A DNA stretch of 64,000 bases from Flavobacterium buctense (lineage in GTDB: Bacteria; Bacteroidota; Bacteroidia; Flavobacteriales; Flavobacteriaceae), in contig NZ_JACTAB010000006.1 in the NCBI RefSeq assembly GCF_014486695.1, positions 62,001 through 126,000 on the forward strand, given 5' to 3'. Shown here one piece after another: positions 25,847 through 35,712 of this stretch; within the stretch, counting starts at the first letter, position 1; each line of letters begins with the position of its first letter. Under the pieces are notes generated by a model, which was given only the letters and a program-made list of their open reading frames with translations, made no database searches and was not told the DNA's origin. Both the position numbers and the translations under genes were made by a program.

Positions 25847-26698
25847 CTAGATGGCTTTCACGATTTTAGCAAAAGTACCTTTTTTATCTATAATTTTGAG
25901 GTCAAACAACTGATTTTGAATTTTGTTTAACACTTTTTCTTCCAAAGGTTTTTGGGACCATTTAGTAAGCGATAACCATTCTTGTATGTCTTCTAATTTT
26001 TGGTGGTATTTAGAAGCCAAAGTTCGGTCAATACTGGGAATATTTTTAAAATCGGCCGTTGTATTATTGATGATGTTAAGGATAAGGGTAACGGTTTGAA
26101 AGTTGTTTTCCAAGAATTCATTTCGCACCGCAATCACAAAACAAGGCCATGGCGTCGGGCAATCGGCAACGCGACGAAAAATGCCTTTGTCGACTAATGG
26201 TTTGGTCATAAATCGTTCCCACATAAAATAATCGGACGAACCATTCGTTAACGCTTCAACTGCGCCATCAATAGTATTTACGATTTCGAATTGTAATTTT
26301 TCAGTGTTCCAATTTTGATTTTGGGCATTGACAAAGGACATCAAATGCGAACCGGAGCCATAACGGGAAATCGCGGCTTTGGTATTTTCTAAATCGGCTA
26401 ATGTTTGATAAGATGAATTGGCACCAACATGTATTCCCCAAATTAACGGACTTGCCACAAAAACCTGAACAATAGCACTTGGATTGCCGCCGACTATATC
26501 TTTTACTATTCCTTCGGTTAAAATTACGGCAAGATCAGTTTCGCCATCGCGCAGCATTTGACACATTTTACCGGTACCTTCCGGAACGTCTGTCCATTGC
26601 AAATCGATGCCGGCTTGATCAAATTCTCCATTGTCGATACACAAATGCCATGGCAAGTTGAAATGTTCGGGAACGCCTGCTATTTTTACGGTTTTCAT
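25847..26698 (-). CDS. Cytosolic solute-binding-like (NMT1/Ca3427-type) protein
   Basis: A 283-residue type 2 periplasmic-binding fold: MKTVKIAGVPEHFNLPWHLCIDNGEFDQAGIDLQW, EGTGKMCQMLRDGETDLAVILTEGIVKDIV and SRYGSGSHLMSFVNAQ. It resembles NMT1/SsuA-like proteins, particularly the Ca3427-like group. There is no signal peptide or lipobox and no ABC permease or ATPase nearby, so it is probably cytosolic, either an enzyme or a small-molecule sensor. Its ATG overlaps the upstream gene's stop by 4 bp. The Trp/Pro-rich CPTPWPCFVIAV segment may shape the ligand site. Confidence 0.82.
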   Translation of the reverse strand: MKTVKIAGVPEHFNLPWHLCIDNGEFDQAGIDLQWTDVPEGTGKMCQMLRDGETDLAVILTEGIVKDIVGGNPSAIVQVFVASPLIWGIHVGANSSYQTLADLENTKAAISRYGSGSHLMSFVNAQNQNWNTEKLQFEIVNTIDGAVEALTNGSSDYFMWERFMTKPLVDKGIFRRVADCPTPWPCFVIAVRNEFLENNFQTVTLILNIINNTTADFKNIPSIDRTLASKYHQKLEDIQEWLSLTKWSQKPLEEKVLNKIQNQLFDLKIIDKKGTFAKIVKAI

Positions 26699-27198
26699 GA
26701 GTTGGTTTTTGAAAGATTTTCAATGCATTGTTCTCTTATGGCCCATATTTCTTCAAAGCTGTAGCTGATTTTATTTTCAATAATCCAGTTTTGTATAAAG
26801 GCTTTATGGTAATTCACTTTAAAATCGCTTACTTGATTGGGTTCAATTGTAATTTCCTCAAGGATGTCATTTTTAATTTTGTTGAAATCACTACTTGGAT
26901 TGGTAACATCAACAACTTCTCCGTTTATTTTAAGGTAACAATGGGCTTCAGGAATATAGTCAATGTTATTCTCGGATAAGGTTGTACCGATTTGGGTATT
27001 CTGCTCATTCATTTTGTAAATACCGATTGTCAACTCAATATTGGGAATGTTGTTTTTGTCTGCGTAATCCTTTAGAAAAGCGTGTTTAGAGCTACAAGTT
27101 CCTTTGTTTTCGCTTATAACCAATGAGAAATCTGTTCGGTTTGAATTTCTTCCATATGGAATATGCTTAACTTTTTCTATTAAGGTGTCAAAATTCAT
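26695..27198 (-). CDS. Small transglutaminase-fold protein of unknown function
   Basis: A 167-residue soluble protein without signal peptide. A Cys/His/Asp arrangement typical of transglutaminase-like domains is visible: Cys35 in ENKGTCSSKHAFLKDYADK, His86 in IPEAHCYLKINGE and Asp97 in VVDVTNP. It is short for the fold but contains its core helix and strands. It is coupled by a 4-bp overlap to the downstream solute-binding-like gene and lies 4 bp after a GNAT gene, so it is part of an operon. The substrate is unknown; the family assignment is my inference from the motif set. Confidence 0.72.
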   Translation of the reverse strand: MNFDTLIEKVKHIPYGRNSNRTDFSLVISENKGTCSSKHAFLKDYADKNNIPNIELTIGIYKMNEQNTQIGTTLSENNIDYIPEAHCYLKINGEVVDVTNPSSDFNKIKNDILEEITIEPNQVSDFKVNYHKAFIQNWIIENKISYSFEEIWAIREQCIENLSKTNS

Positions 27199-27202
27199 AA
27201 AG

Positions 27203-27736
27203 CTAAAGTCTATTGTTTTCCATTTGCCACCATTTCCAAATCACGCCGTCTTTGTCGGGATAGTTTTCCATTAACTTCATGCCTACTTTTTCCAAAATAT
27301 GATTGGACGCACCGTTTTCTGAGTGCGTGTAAGCGTTCATTTTATCGATTTTCATTTGGTTAAAACCGTAGTCTAACCATGCTTTTGAAGCTTCAGTGGC
27401 GTATCCTTTGTTCCAAAAATTTTCGTTTAAGCGATAGCCGTAATCGTAGAAATTGGTATTCCCGTTTTCGACATGGTCGTCTACGAATTTGATGCCGGTC
27501 CAGCCAATGAATTCGTTGGTTTCTTTTACAATTGTGGCAAAACGACCAATATTGTTCTTATCGTATTGAGTGCGAACGTAATCAATTACTTTGATGACTT
27601 CATCAATATGTTGTGCCGGAGTTTGCCAAAGGTATTTGTGCACCTCAGGATTTTTATCCATGGCAAACATTTCCTCCGCATCGGAAAGTTCCAATGGACG
27701 AAGGATAAGTCGGTTGGTTTCTATAATTAAGTTCAT
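27203..27736 (-). CDS. GNAT N-acetyltransferase, RimJ/RimL type
   Basis: A 177-residue acetyl-CoA-dependent acetyltransferase. It has the N-terminal TNRLILRPLELSDAEEMFAM typical of Acetyltransf_3, then NEFIGWTGIKFV, the acetyl-CoA-binding motif NENFWNKGYATEASKAWLDYGF and SENGASNHILEKVGMKLME. The acceptor may be a protein N-terminus or a small amine. It is the first gene of the operon with the transglutaminase-like and solute-binding-like genes. Confidence 0.9.
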   Translation of the reverse strand: MNLIIETNRLILRPLELSDAEEMFAMDKNPEVHKYLWQTPAQHIDEVIKVIDYVRTQYDKNNIGRFATIVKETNEFIGWTGIKFVDDHVENGNTNFYDYGYRLNENFWNKGYATEASKAWLDYGFNQMKIDKMNAYTHSENGASNHILEKVGMKLMENYPDKDGVIWKWWQMENNRL

Positions 27737-27747
27737 GTCGTTTTATT

Positions 27748-27852
27748 TAGCCCCGATAGGAACGGCATCCTTTTGTTTTGTTCGAAAAAGTTCTAATTCA
27801 GTCTAAATGTGACAAAACAAAAGATACAGTGGATAGCGGGAAATTGCTCCTA
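27748..27852. repeat. Long imperfect inverted-repeat element, possible structured RNA
   Basis: The intergenic block can fold into one long hairpin. The perfect inner stem is CTTTTGTTTTGT (about 27770-27781) with ACAAAACAAAAG (about 27812-27823). An outer stem pairs TTTAG with CTAAA. Between them, facing CGATAGG and GGATAGC segments lie beside CCC/GGG pairs, like an internal loop. From memory, very similar elements recur between Flavobacterium genes, and it recalls the Flavo-1 RNA class, but I cannot verify that. It could be a mobile palindromic repeat or a noncoding RNA; strand is undetermined. Confidence 0.5.
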
Positions 27853-27856
27853 AAAT

Positions 27857-28723
27857 TTATTCTGCTAATTTATCTAAAGCATACGCAATCAAAGCATCAA
27901 CGGCTTTGTATGGATCTTCGCTGAAAGTTCCGTTAGCTCTGTTGGCAATGATGGCATTTAAAGACAAACAGTTGTGGCCAAGCAGTTTTCCTAAACCATA
28001 AATCGCTGCGGTTTCCATCTCTAGATTGGTCATTTTGATGCCTTCGAATTCGAAACTGTCCATTTTTTTGTTCAGCTCAGCATCCTGAATTTCGAGTCGC
28101 AACACACGGCCTTGCGGTCCGTAAAATCCGCCGGCTGTTCCTGTGAAACCTTTATGTATTTGGTCGCTTTCAATTCTTTTTTCTAATGTTTCGGAGCAGG
28201 TGATTACGTATGGTCGCCCTTTTTTCAAATCCCAATTGGTTTGTTTGATAAACGCATCTTCCATGGCTTTTTCCGAAATGTCATCAATTAAATAGGAGCG
28301 AAGCATATTGTCTAAGCCCAAGCCATATTTGCTCATTACCATACTGTCACAAGGAATGTCGGCTTGCAACGAACCCGAAGTTCCGATGCGAACAATATTT
28401 AAAGACACTAAGTTTTCTTTGGGTTTACGTGTTTCTAAATCGATGTTGACCAAAGCGTCCAATTCGTTCATGACAATGTCGATGTTATCCGGACCAATTC
28501 CGGTAGACATTACGGTCATTTTTTTGCCTTTGTAGTAACCGGTTTGGGTTTTGAATTCGCGTTTTTGAGTAGAATATTCTATGCTGTCAAAGAACTGTGT
28601 GATTTTCTCTACTCTATTTTGGTCGCCTACGAAGATGATATCGTGTGCAATATGTTCGGGTTTGAGGTTTAGGTGGTAAACGCTACCGTCTGGGTTTAAT
28701 ATTAATTCTGAAGATTGTATCAT
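27857..28723 (-). CDS. Nucleoside phosphorylase (uridine phosphorylase family)
   Basis: A 288-residue cytosolic enzyme of the PNP/UDP family, splitting nucleosides with phosphate into base and ribose-1-phosphate. It has the phosphate-binding MTVMSTGIGPDNIDIVMNEL, NIVRIGTSGSLQADIP and the ribose/base signature GIKMTNLEMETAAIYGLGKLLGH. The sequence is closer to uridine phosphorylase than to purine phosphorylases, but base specificity is not certain. It is followed by the inverted-repeat element at 27748-27852. Confidence 0.9.
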   Translation of the reverse strand: MIQSSELILNPDGSVYHLNLKPEHIAHDIIFVGDQNRVEKITQFFDSIEYSTQKREFKTQTGYYKGKKMTVMSTGIGPDNIDIVMNELDALVNIDLETRKPKENLVSLNIVRIGTSGSLQADIPCDSMVMSKYGLGLDNMLRSYLIDDISEKAMEDAFIKQTNWDLKKGRPYVITCSETLEKRIESDQIHKGFTGTAGGFYGPQGRVLRLEIQDAELNKKMDSFEFEGIKMTNLEMETAAIYGLGKLLGHNCLSLNAIIANRANGTFSEDPYKAVDALIAYALDKLAE

Positions 28724-28734
28724 GGTTTTATTTT

Positions 28735-28780
28735 TAACCGCAAAGTGCGCAAAGAGTTACGCAAAGTTTGCAAAGTTTAC
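28735..28780. repeat. GCAAAG-type degenerate short repeat
   Basis: Four copies of gcaaag at roughly 9-12 bp spacing lie between the nucleoside phosphorylase and SUI1 genes. Low-complexity intergenic filler of this sort is common in flavobacteria. It is followed by an actgagactg-type repeat at about 28798-28822. Confidence 0.55.
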
Positions 28781-28825
28781 TATTGTTTTATTATCTGAAA
28801 ACTGAGACTGAGACTGAAAACTTTC

Positions 28826-29158
28826 TCATCCTCCGACGCGTTTGGTTTTAAAGCCTTTATCTTGAAGGATTTTCATTATTTTGTCGCGGTAATCGCCTTG
28901 AATAATGATGGCACCGTCTTTGAAAGTGCCGCCAACACTGAGTTTGGTTTTGATTTCTTTGGCTAAGACTTTAAAATCTTCGTCACTGCCTTCATAGCCT
29001 TCGATGATAGTGGTGGCTTTCCCTTTTCGTTTTTCGTATTTGCAAATCATCGGTTCTTTTTGGATGAAAAGTTCGTGATTTATTTCGGCTGTAGCTTCCG
29101 GTTCGTTCGAGGGTTCGTGGTCGGGGAAGAGTTTTTTTAGTTGATCTTGTAAGTCCAT
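28826..29158 (-). CDS. SUI1/eIF1-like translation initiation factor homologue (YciH type)
   Basis: A 110-residue protein. The C-terminal ~70 residues form a SUI1 domain: KATTIIEGYEGSDEDFKVLAKEIKTKLSVGGTFKDGAIIIQGDYRDKIMKILQDKGF, with the conserved GGT and IQGD segments. Bacterial YciH-type homologues bind the small ribosomal subunit; the physiological role is not settled. The N-terminal ~40 residues are acidic and variable. Confidence 0.93.
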   Translation of the reverse strand: MDLQDQLKKLFPDHEPSNEPEATAEINHELFIQKEPMICKYEKRKGKATTIIEGYEGSDEDFKVLAKEIKTKLSVGGTFKDGAIIIQGDYRDKIMKILQDKGFKTKRVGG

Positions 29159-29165
29159 TTTTCTT

Positions 29166-29251
29166 TAAAGGTGCTAAGGTTCTGAGTGGCTAAGGCTCTA
29201 AGGTTTTTTAACCTCAGTACCTTAGAACCTTAGTGCCTTAGTATCTCAGTT
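29166..29251. repeat. ctaagg/ccttag degenerate inverted repeat
   Basis: The left half carries repeated gctaaggttctgag-like words and the right half their complements (accttagaaccttagtgcc), meeting at a ttttttaa centre. The block can form an imperfect hairpin of about 35 bp per arm. It looks like a dispersed flavobacterial intergenic repeat. Confidence 0.6.
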
Positions 29252-29254
29252 TAA

Positions 29255-29294
29255 AAAACCAAAAAAGACATCAAGTGCATAACTCAATGTCTTT
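29255..29294 (-). terminator. Terminator of the IPNS-like oxygenase gene
   Basis: On minus, AAAGACAT (29287-29294 complement) pairs with ATGTCTTT (29264-29271 complement) and a T-run follows. It lies about 23 bp past the stop. Confidence 0.75.
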
Positions 29295-29316
29295 AATGAA
29301 ATTATTGAATTAACCT

Positions 29317-30270
29317 TTATTTTTTCTTTAATCCTAGTTCAACTAGTCTTTCGTCAAGATATTCTCCGGCGGTGATGTCTTCGAATCCTTTTGGATTGTT
29401 GGCATCGATGCATTTCTCTAAACAGTTGAGAGGCATATCGCTAACAGGATGCATAAAGAACGGAATAGAAAAACGAGAGGTACCCCATAATTCTCTTGGC
29501 GGATTCACTACTTGATGAATGGTTGATTTCAATCGGTTGTTGGTGTGACGGGCCAACATGTCGCCTACATTAATCATCAATTCATCTGGTTGTGCCATCG
29601 CATCAATCCATTCGCCATCGTGATTTTGTACTTGCAACCCTTTGCCTTGTGCGCCCATTAAAAGCGTAATCAAATTGATGTCACCGTGAGCAGCAGCACG
29701 AACGGCGCCGTCTTTTGGTTCGTCAGTAATTGGCGGATAGTGGATTGGTCTTAGGATACTGTTACCGTCTTTGATGTAGTTGTCGAAATAAAATTCGTCC
29801 AACCCAATAAATAAAGCCAAAGCTCTCAATACATAAACACCTGTTTTTTCTAACATTCTGTAAGCTTCTTGACCAACTTCGTTGAAGTGTGGTAATTCTG
29901 TTACAGTCACATTGTCCGGATATTCGCTGGCGTATTTTGAACCTTCGCTAACGTATTGTCCGAAATGCCAAAATTCTTTTAAGTCACCGGCTGAACGACC
30001 TTTGGCATGTTCTTTTCCAAAAGAAACATAACCACGTTGGCCGCCAATTCCGGGAATTTCGTATTTGGCTTTGGTTTCCAATGGCAAGTTGAAAAAGTTA
30101 CGCACTTCAGCGTATAAATCACCTACCAGTTTGTCATCAAGAAAATGACCTTTTAGTGCTACGAAGCCAATCTCTTCGTAAGCTTTTCCGATTTCATTTA
30201 CAAATTTTTGTTTACGTGCCGGATCGTCCGACAGGAAATCACGTAAGTCAACACTTGGAATTTGTTGCAT
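29317..30270 (-). CDS. Isopenicillin-N-synthase-family 2OG/Fe(II) oxygenase
   Basis: A 317-residue cytosolic non-heme iron enzyme. The N-terminal DIOX_N domain is IPSVDLRDFLSDDPARKQKFV...EEIGFVALKGH. The C-terminal double-stranded beta-helix has the HxD...H iron site (AAHGDINLITLLMGAQGKGLQV, RLKSTIHQVVNPP) and the R-S pair in SRFSIPFFMHP that binds 2-oxoglutarate. The substrate is not predictable; no beta-lactam genes are nearby. The promoter region is exceptionally rich in palindromes (30288-30369). Confidence 0.92.
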   Translation of the reverse strand: MQQIPSVDLRDFLSDDPARKQKFVNEIGKAYEEIGFVALKGHFLDDKLVGDLYAEVRNFFNLPLETKAKYEIPGIGGQRGYVSFGKEHAKGRSAGDLKEFWHFGQYVSEGSKYASEYPDNVTVTELPHFNEVGQEAYRMLEKTGVYVLRALALFIGLDEFYFDNYIKDGNSILRPIHYPPITDEPKDGAVRAAAHGDINLITLLMGAQGKGLQVQNHDGEWIDAMAQPDELMINVGDMLARHTNNRLKSTIHQVVNPPRELWGTSRFSIPFFMHPVSDMPLNCLEKCIDANNPKGFEDITAGEYLDERLVELGLKKK

Positions 30271-30287
30271 ACTACTAAAACTTTTTT

Positions 30288-30369
30288 GTTAATAACTTAT
30301 GTTGGAAAAATTCCAACGATAACTACAAATGTAACTATTTTTTAAATAGTAAAGTTCAAAGTTATTAAC
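30288..30369 (-). promoter_or_regulatory. Nested palindromes in the IPNS-like gene leader/promoter
   Basis: Three perfect inverted repeats are nested. Outer: TTGTTAATAACTT (30286-30298) with AAGTTATTAACAA (30359-30371). Inner: GTTGGAA-AAA-TTCCAAC (30301-30317) and ACTATTT-TTT-AAATAGT (30334-30350). The ACTATTT palindrome lies between the -33 and -7 elements, a classic repressor position. The GTTGGAA palindrome would form a hairpin at the 5' end of the mRNA. As RNA the whole could make a three-way junction if transcription started further upstream. Confidence 0.55.
30326..30359 (-). promoter_or_regulatory. Promoter of the IPNS-like gene (TTG-N23-TACATTTG)
   Basis: The minus strand has TTG (30357-30359), a 23-bp spacer and TACATTTG (30326-30333), an exact -7 match, 56 bp before the ATG. 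A second exact box, TAACTTTG, overlaps the -33 element at 30357-30364. Confidence 0.55.
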
Positions 30370-30453
30370 AATTCACAGTAATATTTTTTACACATTCAAA
30401 TAGTTTCCTTTTACTTTCCGTGAAAAAACTACAACGATTGAAATTGGTTTTTA

Positions 30454-30461
30454 TACTTTTG
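30454..30461 (+). promoter_or_regulatory. -7 box for the fused E1 dehydrogenase gene
   Basis: TACTTTTG matches TAnnTTTG 20 bp before the ATG at 30481. Confidence 0.5.
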
Positions 30462-30480
30462 CAACGCTAAAATAAACCCA

Positions 30481-32457
30481 ATGAATTTCGACAGAAAAGA
30501 GTTATCTAATATCCAGTTATTGGATTTATACAAAAGACTGCTCAAACCCAGATTGATAGAAGAAAAAATGCTCATTCTATTGCGCCAAGGAAAAGTATCC
30601 AAATGGTTTTCAGGTATTGGTCAGGAAGCAATTTCCGTTGGAATCACGGCTGCTTTAGATAAAGACGAATATATCTTACCAATGCACCGAAACTTAGGCG
30701 TATTTACCGGAAGAGACATTCCGTTGCACCGTTTGTTTTCGCAATGGCAAGGCAAAAAAACCGGTTTTACTAAAGGAAGAGACAGAAGTTTTCACTTTGG
30801 CACCCAAGAGTTCAATATTATAGGCATGATATCACATCTTGGCCCGCAAATGGGAGTTGCCGATGGGATTGCTTTGGCCAATAAATTAAAAAAGAACGGT
30901 AAAGTTACGGCGGTTTTTACCGGTGAAGGTGCTACTTCGGAGGGAGACTTTCACGAAGCGTTGAATATTGCTGCCGTATGGGAACTACCTGTTTTGTTTG
31001 TCATTGAAAATAATGGTTATGGTTTATCAACCCCAACCAATGAACAATACCGTTGTGAGAACTTAGCCGATAAAGGCATCGGTTACGGAATGGAAAGCCA
31101 CATCATAGACGGAAATAATATCTTAGACGTTTATACCAAAATAGCAGAACTAAAAGCTTCTATGGTCGATAATCCTCGTCCGGTTTTATTAGAGTTTAAA
31201 ACCTTCAGAATGCGTGGGCACGAAGAAGCGAGTGGCACCAAATATGTGCCTCAAGAGTTGATGGATATGTGGGCCATTAAAGACCCGATTTCAAATTATA
31301 AAGATTATTTGCTTCGAATAAGCGTGCTTTCGGAAGAAGAAGACGAAAAGATAAAAAAAGCCATTAAAGCAGAAATAGATGAGCATTGGGCAACTACGCA
31401 AGCGGAGCCTGAATGTGAAGCCGATTTAGCCGAAGAGCTCAAAGATATGTATGAACCTTACGAATTTGAAGCCGTAAATCATGGTGATGCGGTAGAAAAT
31501 ATTCGTGTGGTGGATGCTATTTCGACTGCATTGCGCCAATCGATGGAGCGTCATGATAATTTGGTGATAATGGGACAAGACATTGCTGAGTATGGCGGTG
31601 CTTTTAAAATCACAGATGGTTTTGTAGCGCAATTTGGTAAAGAACGTGTTCGCAATACCCCAATATGTGAAAGTGCAGTGGTCTCTGCGGCCAATGGATT
31701 GTCCATTAACGGATACAAGGCAATTGTAGAAATGCAATTTGCCGATTTCGTTTCTACAGGATTCAATCCGATTGTAAATTTATTAGCGAAGCAGCATTAC
31801 CGTTGGAATGAAAAAGCTGATGTGGTAGTGCGCATGCCTTGTGGTGGTGGCACTCAGGCCGGACCATTTCACTCCCAAACCAATGAAGCTTGGTTTACCA
31901 AAACGCCCGGTTTGAAAGTCGTTTATCCAGCGTTTCCATATGATGCCAAAGGATTATTGAATACCGCTATCAACGATCCGAATCCGGTGATGTATTTTGA
32001 GCACAAACAATTATACCGTTCAGTTTATCAAGACGTTCCGACTGATTATTATACTATTCCTTTTGGGAAAGCGACTTTACTAAAAGAAGGAACTCAAGTG
32101 ACCGTAATTTCTTTCGGTGCCGGTGTGCATTGGGCACTGGAAACTTTGAATAAGCATTTACAAATCAGTGCTGATTTAATTGACTTGCGTTCCTTACAAC
32201 CTTTGGATACAGAAACAATTTTTGCTTCAGTGAAAAAGACCGGTAAAGTGATTATTCTGCAAGAAGATACTTTATTTGGAGGTGTTTCAAGTGATATTTC
32301 AGCAATGATTATGGAACATTGTTTTGAGTGGTTAGATGCACCGGTGAGGAGAGTGGGTAGTTTAGAAACCGCTATTCCATTTGTAAAAGCATTGGAAGAC
32401 CAATATTTACCAAAAGAACGTTTTGAGATAACCTTAATGGATTTACTCGATTATTAA
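30481..32457 (+). CDS. Fused alpha/beta thiamine-dependent 2-oxoacid dehydrogenase E1
   Basis: A 658-residue fusion. Residues about 1-325 are the E1-alpha half with the thiamine-diphosphate motif ([22 protein letters not shown]...[13 protein letters not shown]). Residues about 340-658 are the E1-beta transketolase-like half ([70 protein letters not shown]). It likely oxidatively decarboxylates branched-chain 2-oxoacids with separately encoded E2 and E3. This fusion is common in Bacteroidota. It would link with ilvE (51.8 kb) in branched-chain amino-acid use. Confidence 0.93.
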   Translation: MNFDRKELSNIQLLDLYKRLLKPRLIEEKMLILLRQGKVSKWFSGIGQEAISVGITAALDKDEYILPMHRNLGVFTGRDIPLHRLFSQWQGKKTGFTKGRDRSFHFGTQEFNIIGMISHLGPQMGVADGIALANKLKKNGKVTAVFTGEGATSEGDFHEALNIAAVWELPVLFVIENNGYGLSTPTNEQYRCENLADKGIGYGMESHIIDGNNILDVYTKIAELKASMVDNPRPVLLEFKTFRMRGHEEASGTKYVPQELMDMWAIKDPISNYKDYLLRISVLSEEEDEKIKKAIKAEIDEHWATTQAEPECEADLAEELKDMYEPYEFEAVNHGDAVENIRVVDAISTALRQSMERHDNLVIMGQDIAEYGGAFKITDGFVAQFGKERVRNTPICESAVVSAANGLSINGYKAIVEMQFADFVSTGFNPIVNLLAKQHYRWNEKADVVVRMPCGGGTQAGPFHSQTNEAWFTKTPGLKVVYPAFPYDAKGLLNTAINDPNPVMYFEHKQLYRSVYQDVPTDYYTIPFGKATLLKEGTQVTVISFGAGVHWALETLNKHLQISADLIDLRSLQPLDTETIFASVKKTGKVIILQEDTLFGGVSSDISAMIMEHCFEWLDAPVRRVGSLETAIPFVKALEDQYLPKERFEITLMDLLDY

Positions 32458-32471
32458 AACCTTACATTAAT

Positions 32472-32510
32472 AAAAGAAAAAGATACATTCAAAATGTGTC
32501 TTTTTCTTTT
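32472..32510. terminator. Bidirectional terminator between convergent genes
   Basis: AAAAGAAAAAGA...ACATT pairs with AATGT...TCTTTTTCTTTT over a short loop, between the E1 gene (plus) and the metallopeptidase-like gene (minus). Confidence 0.8.
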
Positions 32511-32525
32511 TATACTTATTAATGA

Positions 32526-33239
32526 TTAATCTAACTTTTTGAAATAGTTGGTTATGTAGATGTCAAAATCAGGTAGTGATTGGTCTTCATATACTTTTAT
32601 AAACTGGGCAAACTGCATGTAGCCATATACAAAAGGATCTCCGGCTGCTTGCTCATAATTTTTGGTGAAATACTCTTCAGCTGTTTGGCCTTCCGGAACC
32701 GGATTGGGGAGTTTGGCATACATTGATTTAGCCAATTCGTAACAAGCTTTCAATTCTTTTTCTTTTCCTTGTTTGCGCCACCATAGCATAGCTATTTCAT
32801 TGGCCAGATATTCGTTTTTAAAGCTAACATTCGCATTTTTTTTATCGACATAATCTTGTAATGCATGTCCTAATTCATGCGGTAAATAAAAACCATTAAA
32901 GAATAAGCCAAACATTCTTTCTCCATCGGCTTCACTTCCGGCTACTTGAGCAGTGAAACCTTTAATCGGTGGTATTACTTGTGACCAAAGCGGTAAATTA
33001 ACCGTATCATTTTCACCATAAAAAATAAGATAGGGTGTAGTGTTTAAGAGTACGCCGGTTTTAAAATCCAATTCAGGTTTGAGTTTTTTAATATCAGCTT
33101 TAAATAATTCGGATAAACGATTCGATTCTTTGATTAAAGCTACTGAATCTGTATAAGTACTAAACCATTGGTTTTGCCCTGAGACAAACGTACTTACCAA
33201 TAGTAAACTAAAAAGGAGTTGAAGTTTAAAAAATTTCAT
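32526..33239 (-). CDS. Exported zinc-metallopeptidase-like protein (HELGH)
   Basis: A 237-residue protein with signal peptide (LLFSLLLVSTFVSGQ). The core has the gluzincin-type motif YLPHELGHALQDYVDKK (HExxH) followed about 30 residues later by NEYLANEIAMLWWRKQG, whose Glu could be the third zinc ligand. It is probably a periplasmic or surface peptidase, or a metal-binding relative. No propeptide is visible. Neighbours give no hint of a substrate. Confidence 0.78.
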   Translation of the reverse strand: MKFFKLQLLFSLLLVSTFVSGQNQWFSTYTDSVALIKESNRLSELFKADIKKLKPELDFKTGVLLNTTPYLIFYGENDTVNLPLWSQVIPPIKGFTAQVAGSEADGERMFGLFFNGFYLPHELGHALQDYVDKKNANVSFKNEYLANEIAMLWWRKQGKEKELKACYELAKSMYAKLPNPVPEGQTAEEYFTKNYEQAAGDPFVYGYMQFAQFIKVYEDQSLPDFDIYITNYFKKLD

Positions 33240-33353
33240 AACTAATATTGTTTTTACTTTGTTGATTTAAATTCATTTGCGAACATAAATATTATATTTT
33301 ATATTTCCTACAAACAAGCAGTAGGTTTATATTCAATCTATTGCAAAGGTTAT

Positions 33354-33390
33354 ATAGGCAAGGACAACTTTTAATATAGTTTTTTTCTAT
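33354..33390 (+). promoter_or_regulatory. OxyR-type operator upstream of katG
   Basis: The OxyR consensus is ATAG-N7-CTAT-N7-ATAG-N7-CTAT. Here ATAG lies at 33354-33357, ATAG at 33376-33379 and CTAT at 33387-33390, exactly at offsets 0, 22 and 33. The second quarter-site (33365-33368, caac) matches 2 of 4 bases. The site ends 13 bp before the -33 element, where OxyR can contact RNA polymerase. Confidence 0.7.
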
Positions 33391-33403
33391 CAAAATTAAT
33401 TTT

Positions 33404-33430
33404 TTGATAAGTGGTTCTGTCGTAACTTAG
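33404..33430 (+). promoter_or_regulatory. katG promoter (TTG-N16-TAACTTAG)
   Basis: TTG (33404-33406), a 16-bp spacer and TAACTTAG (33423-33430), one mismatch from TAnnTTTG. The spacer and box are slightly off consensus, as expected for an activator-dependent promoter. Confidence 0.55.
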
Positions 33431-33445
33431 CACTATAAGTTTTAA

Positions 33446-35644
<2,199 letters not shown>

Positions 35645-35663
35645 ATAGTTATAGTTTATAAAT

Positions 35664-35698
35664 AGAAAAGGTGGTTCAATTGAGCCACCTTTTTTTAT
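35664..35698. terminator. Terminator after katG, shared with the convergent prohibitin-like gene
   Basis: AAGGTGG (35668-35674) and CCACCTT (35685-35691) form the stem, with a T-run on plus and A-rich flank for minus. Confidence 0.9.
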
Positions 35699-35712
35699 TT
35701 AGAAATATCGTC

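Noticed and set aside
25847..26698. Periplasmic solute-binding protein of an ABC importer
   Set aside because: There is no signal peptide or lipobox, and no permease or ATPase gene adjoins it.
29317..30270. Beta-lactam biosynthesis
   Set aside because: The oxygenase belongs to the IPNS superfamily, but no ACV synthetase or other beta-lactam gene is nearby; the substrate remains unknown.
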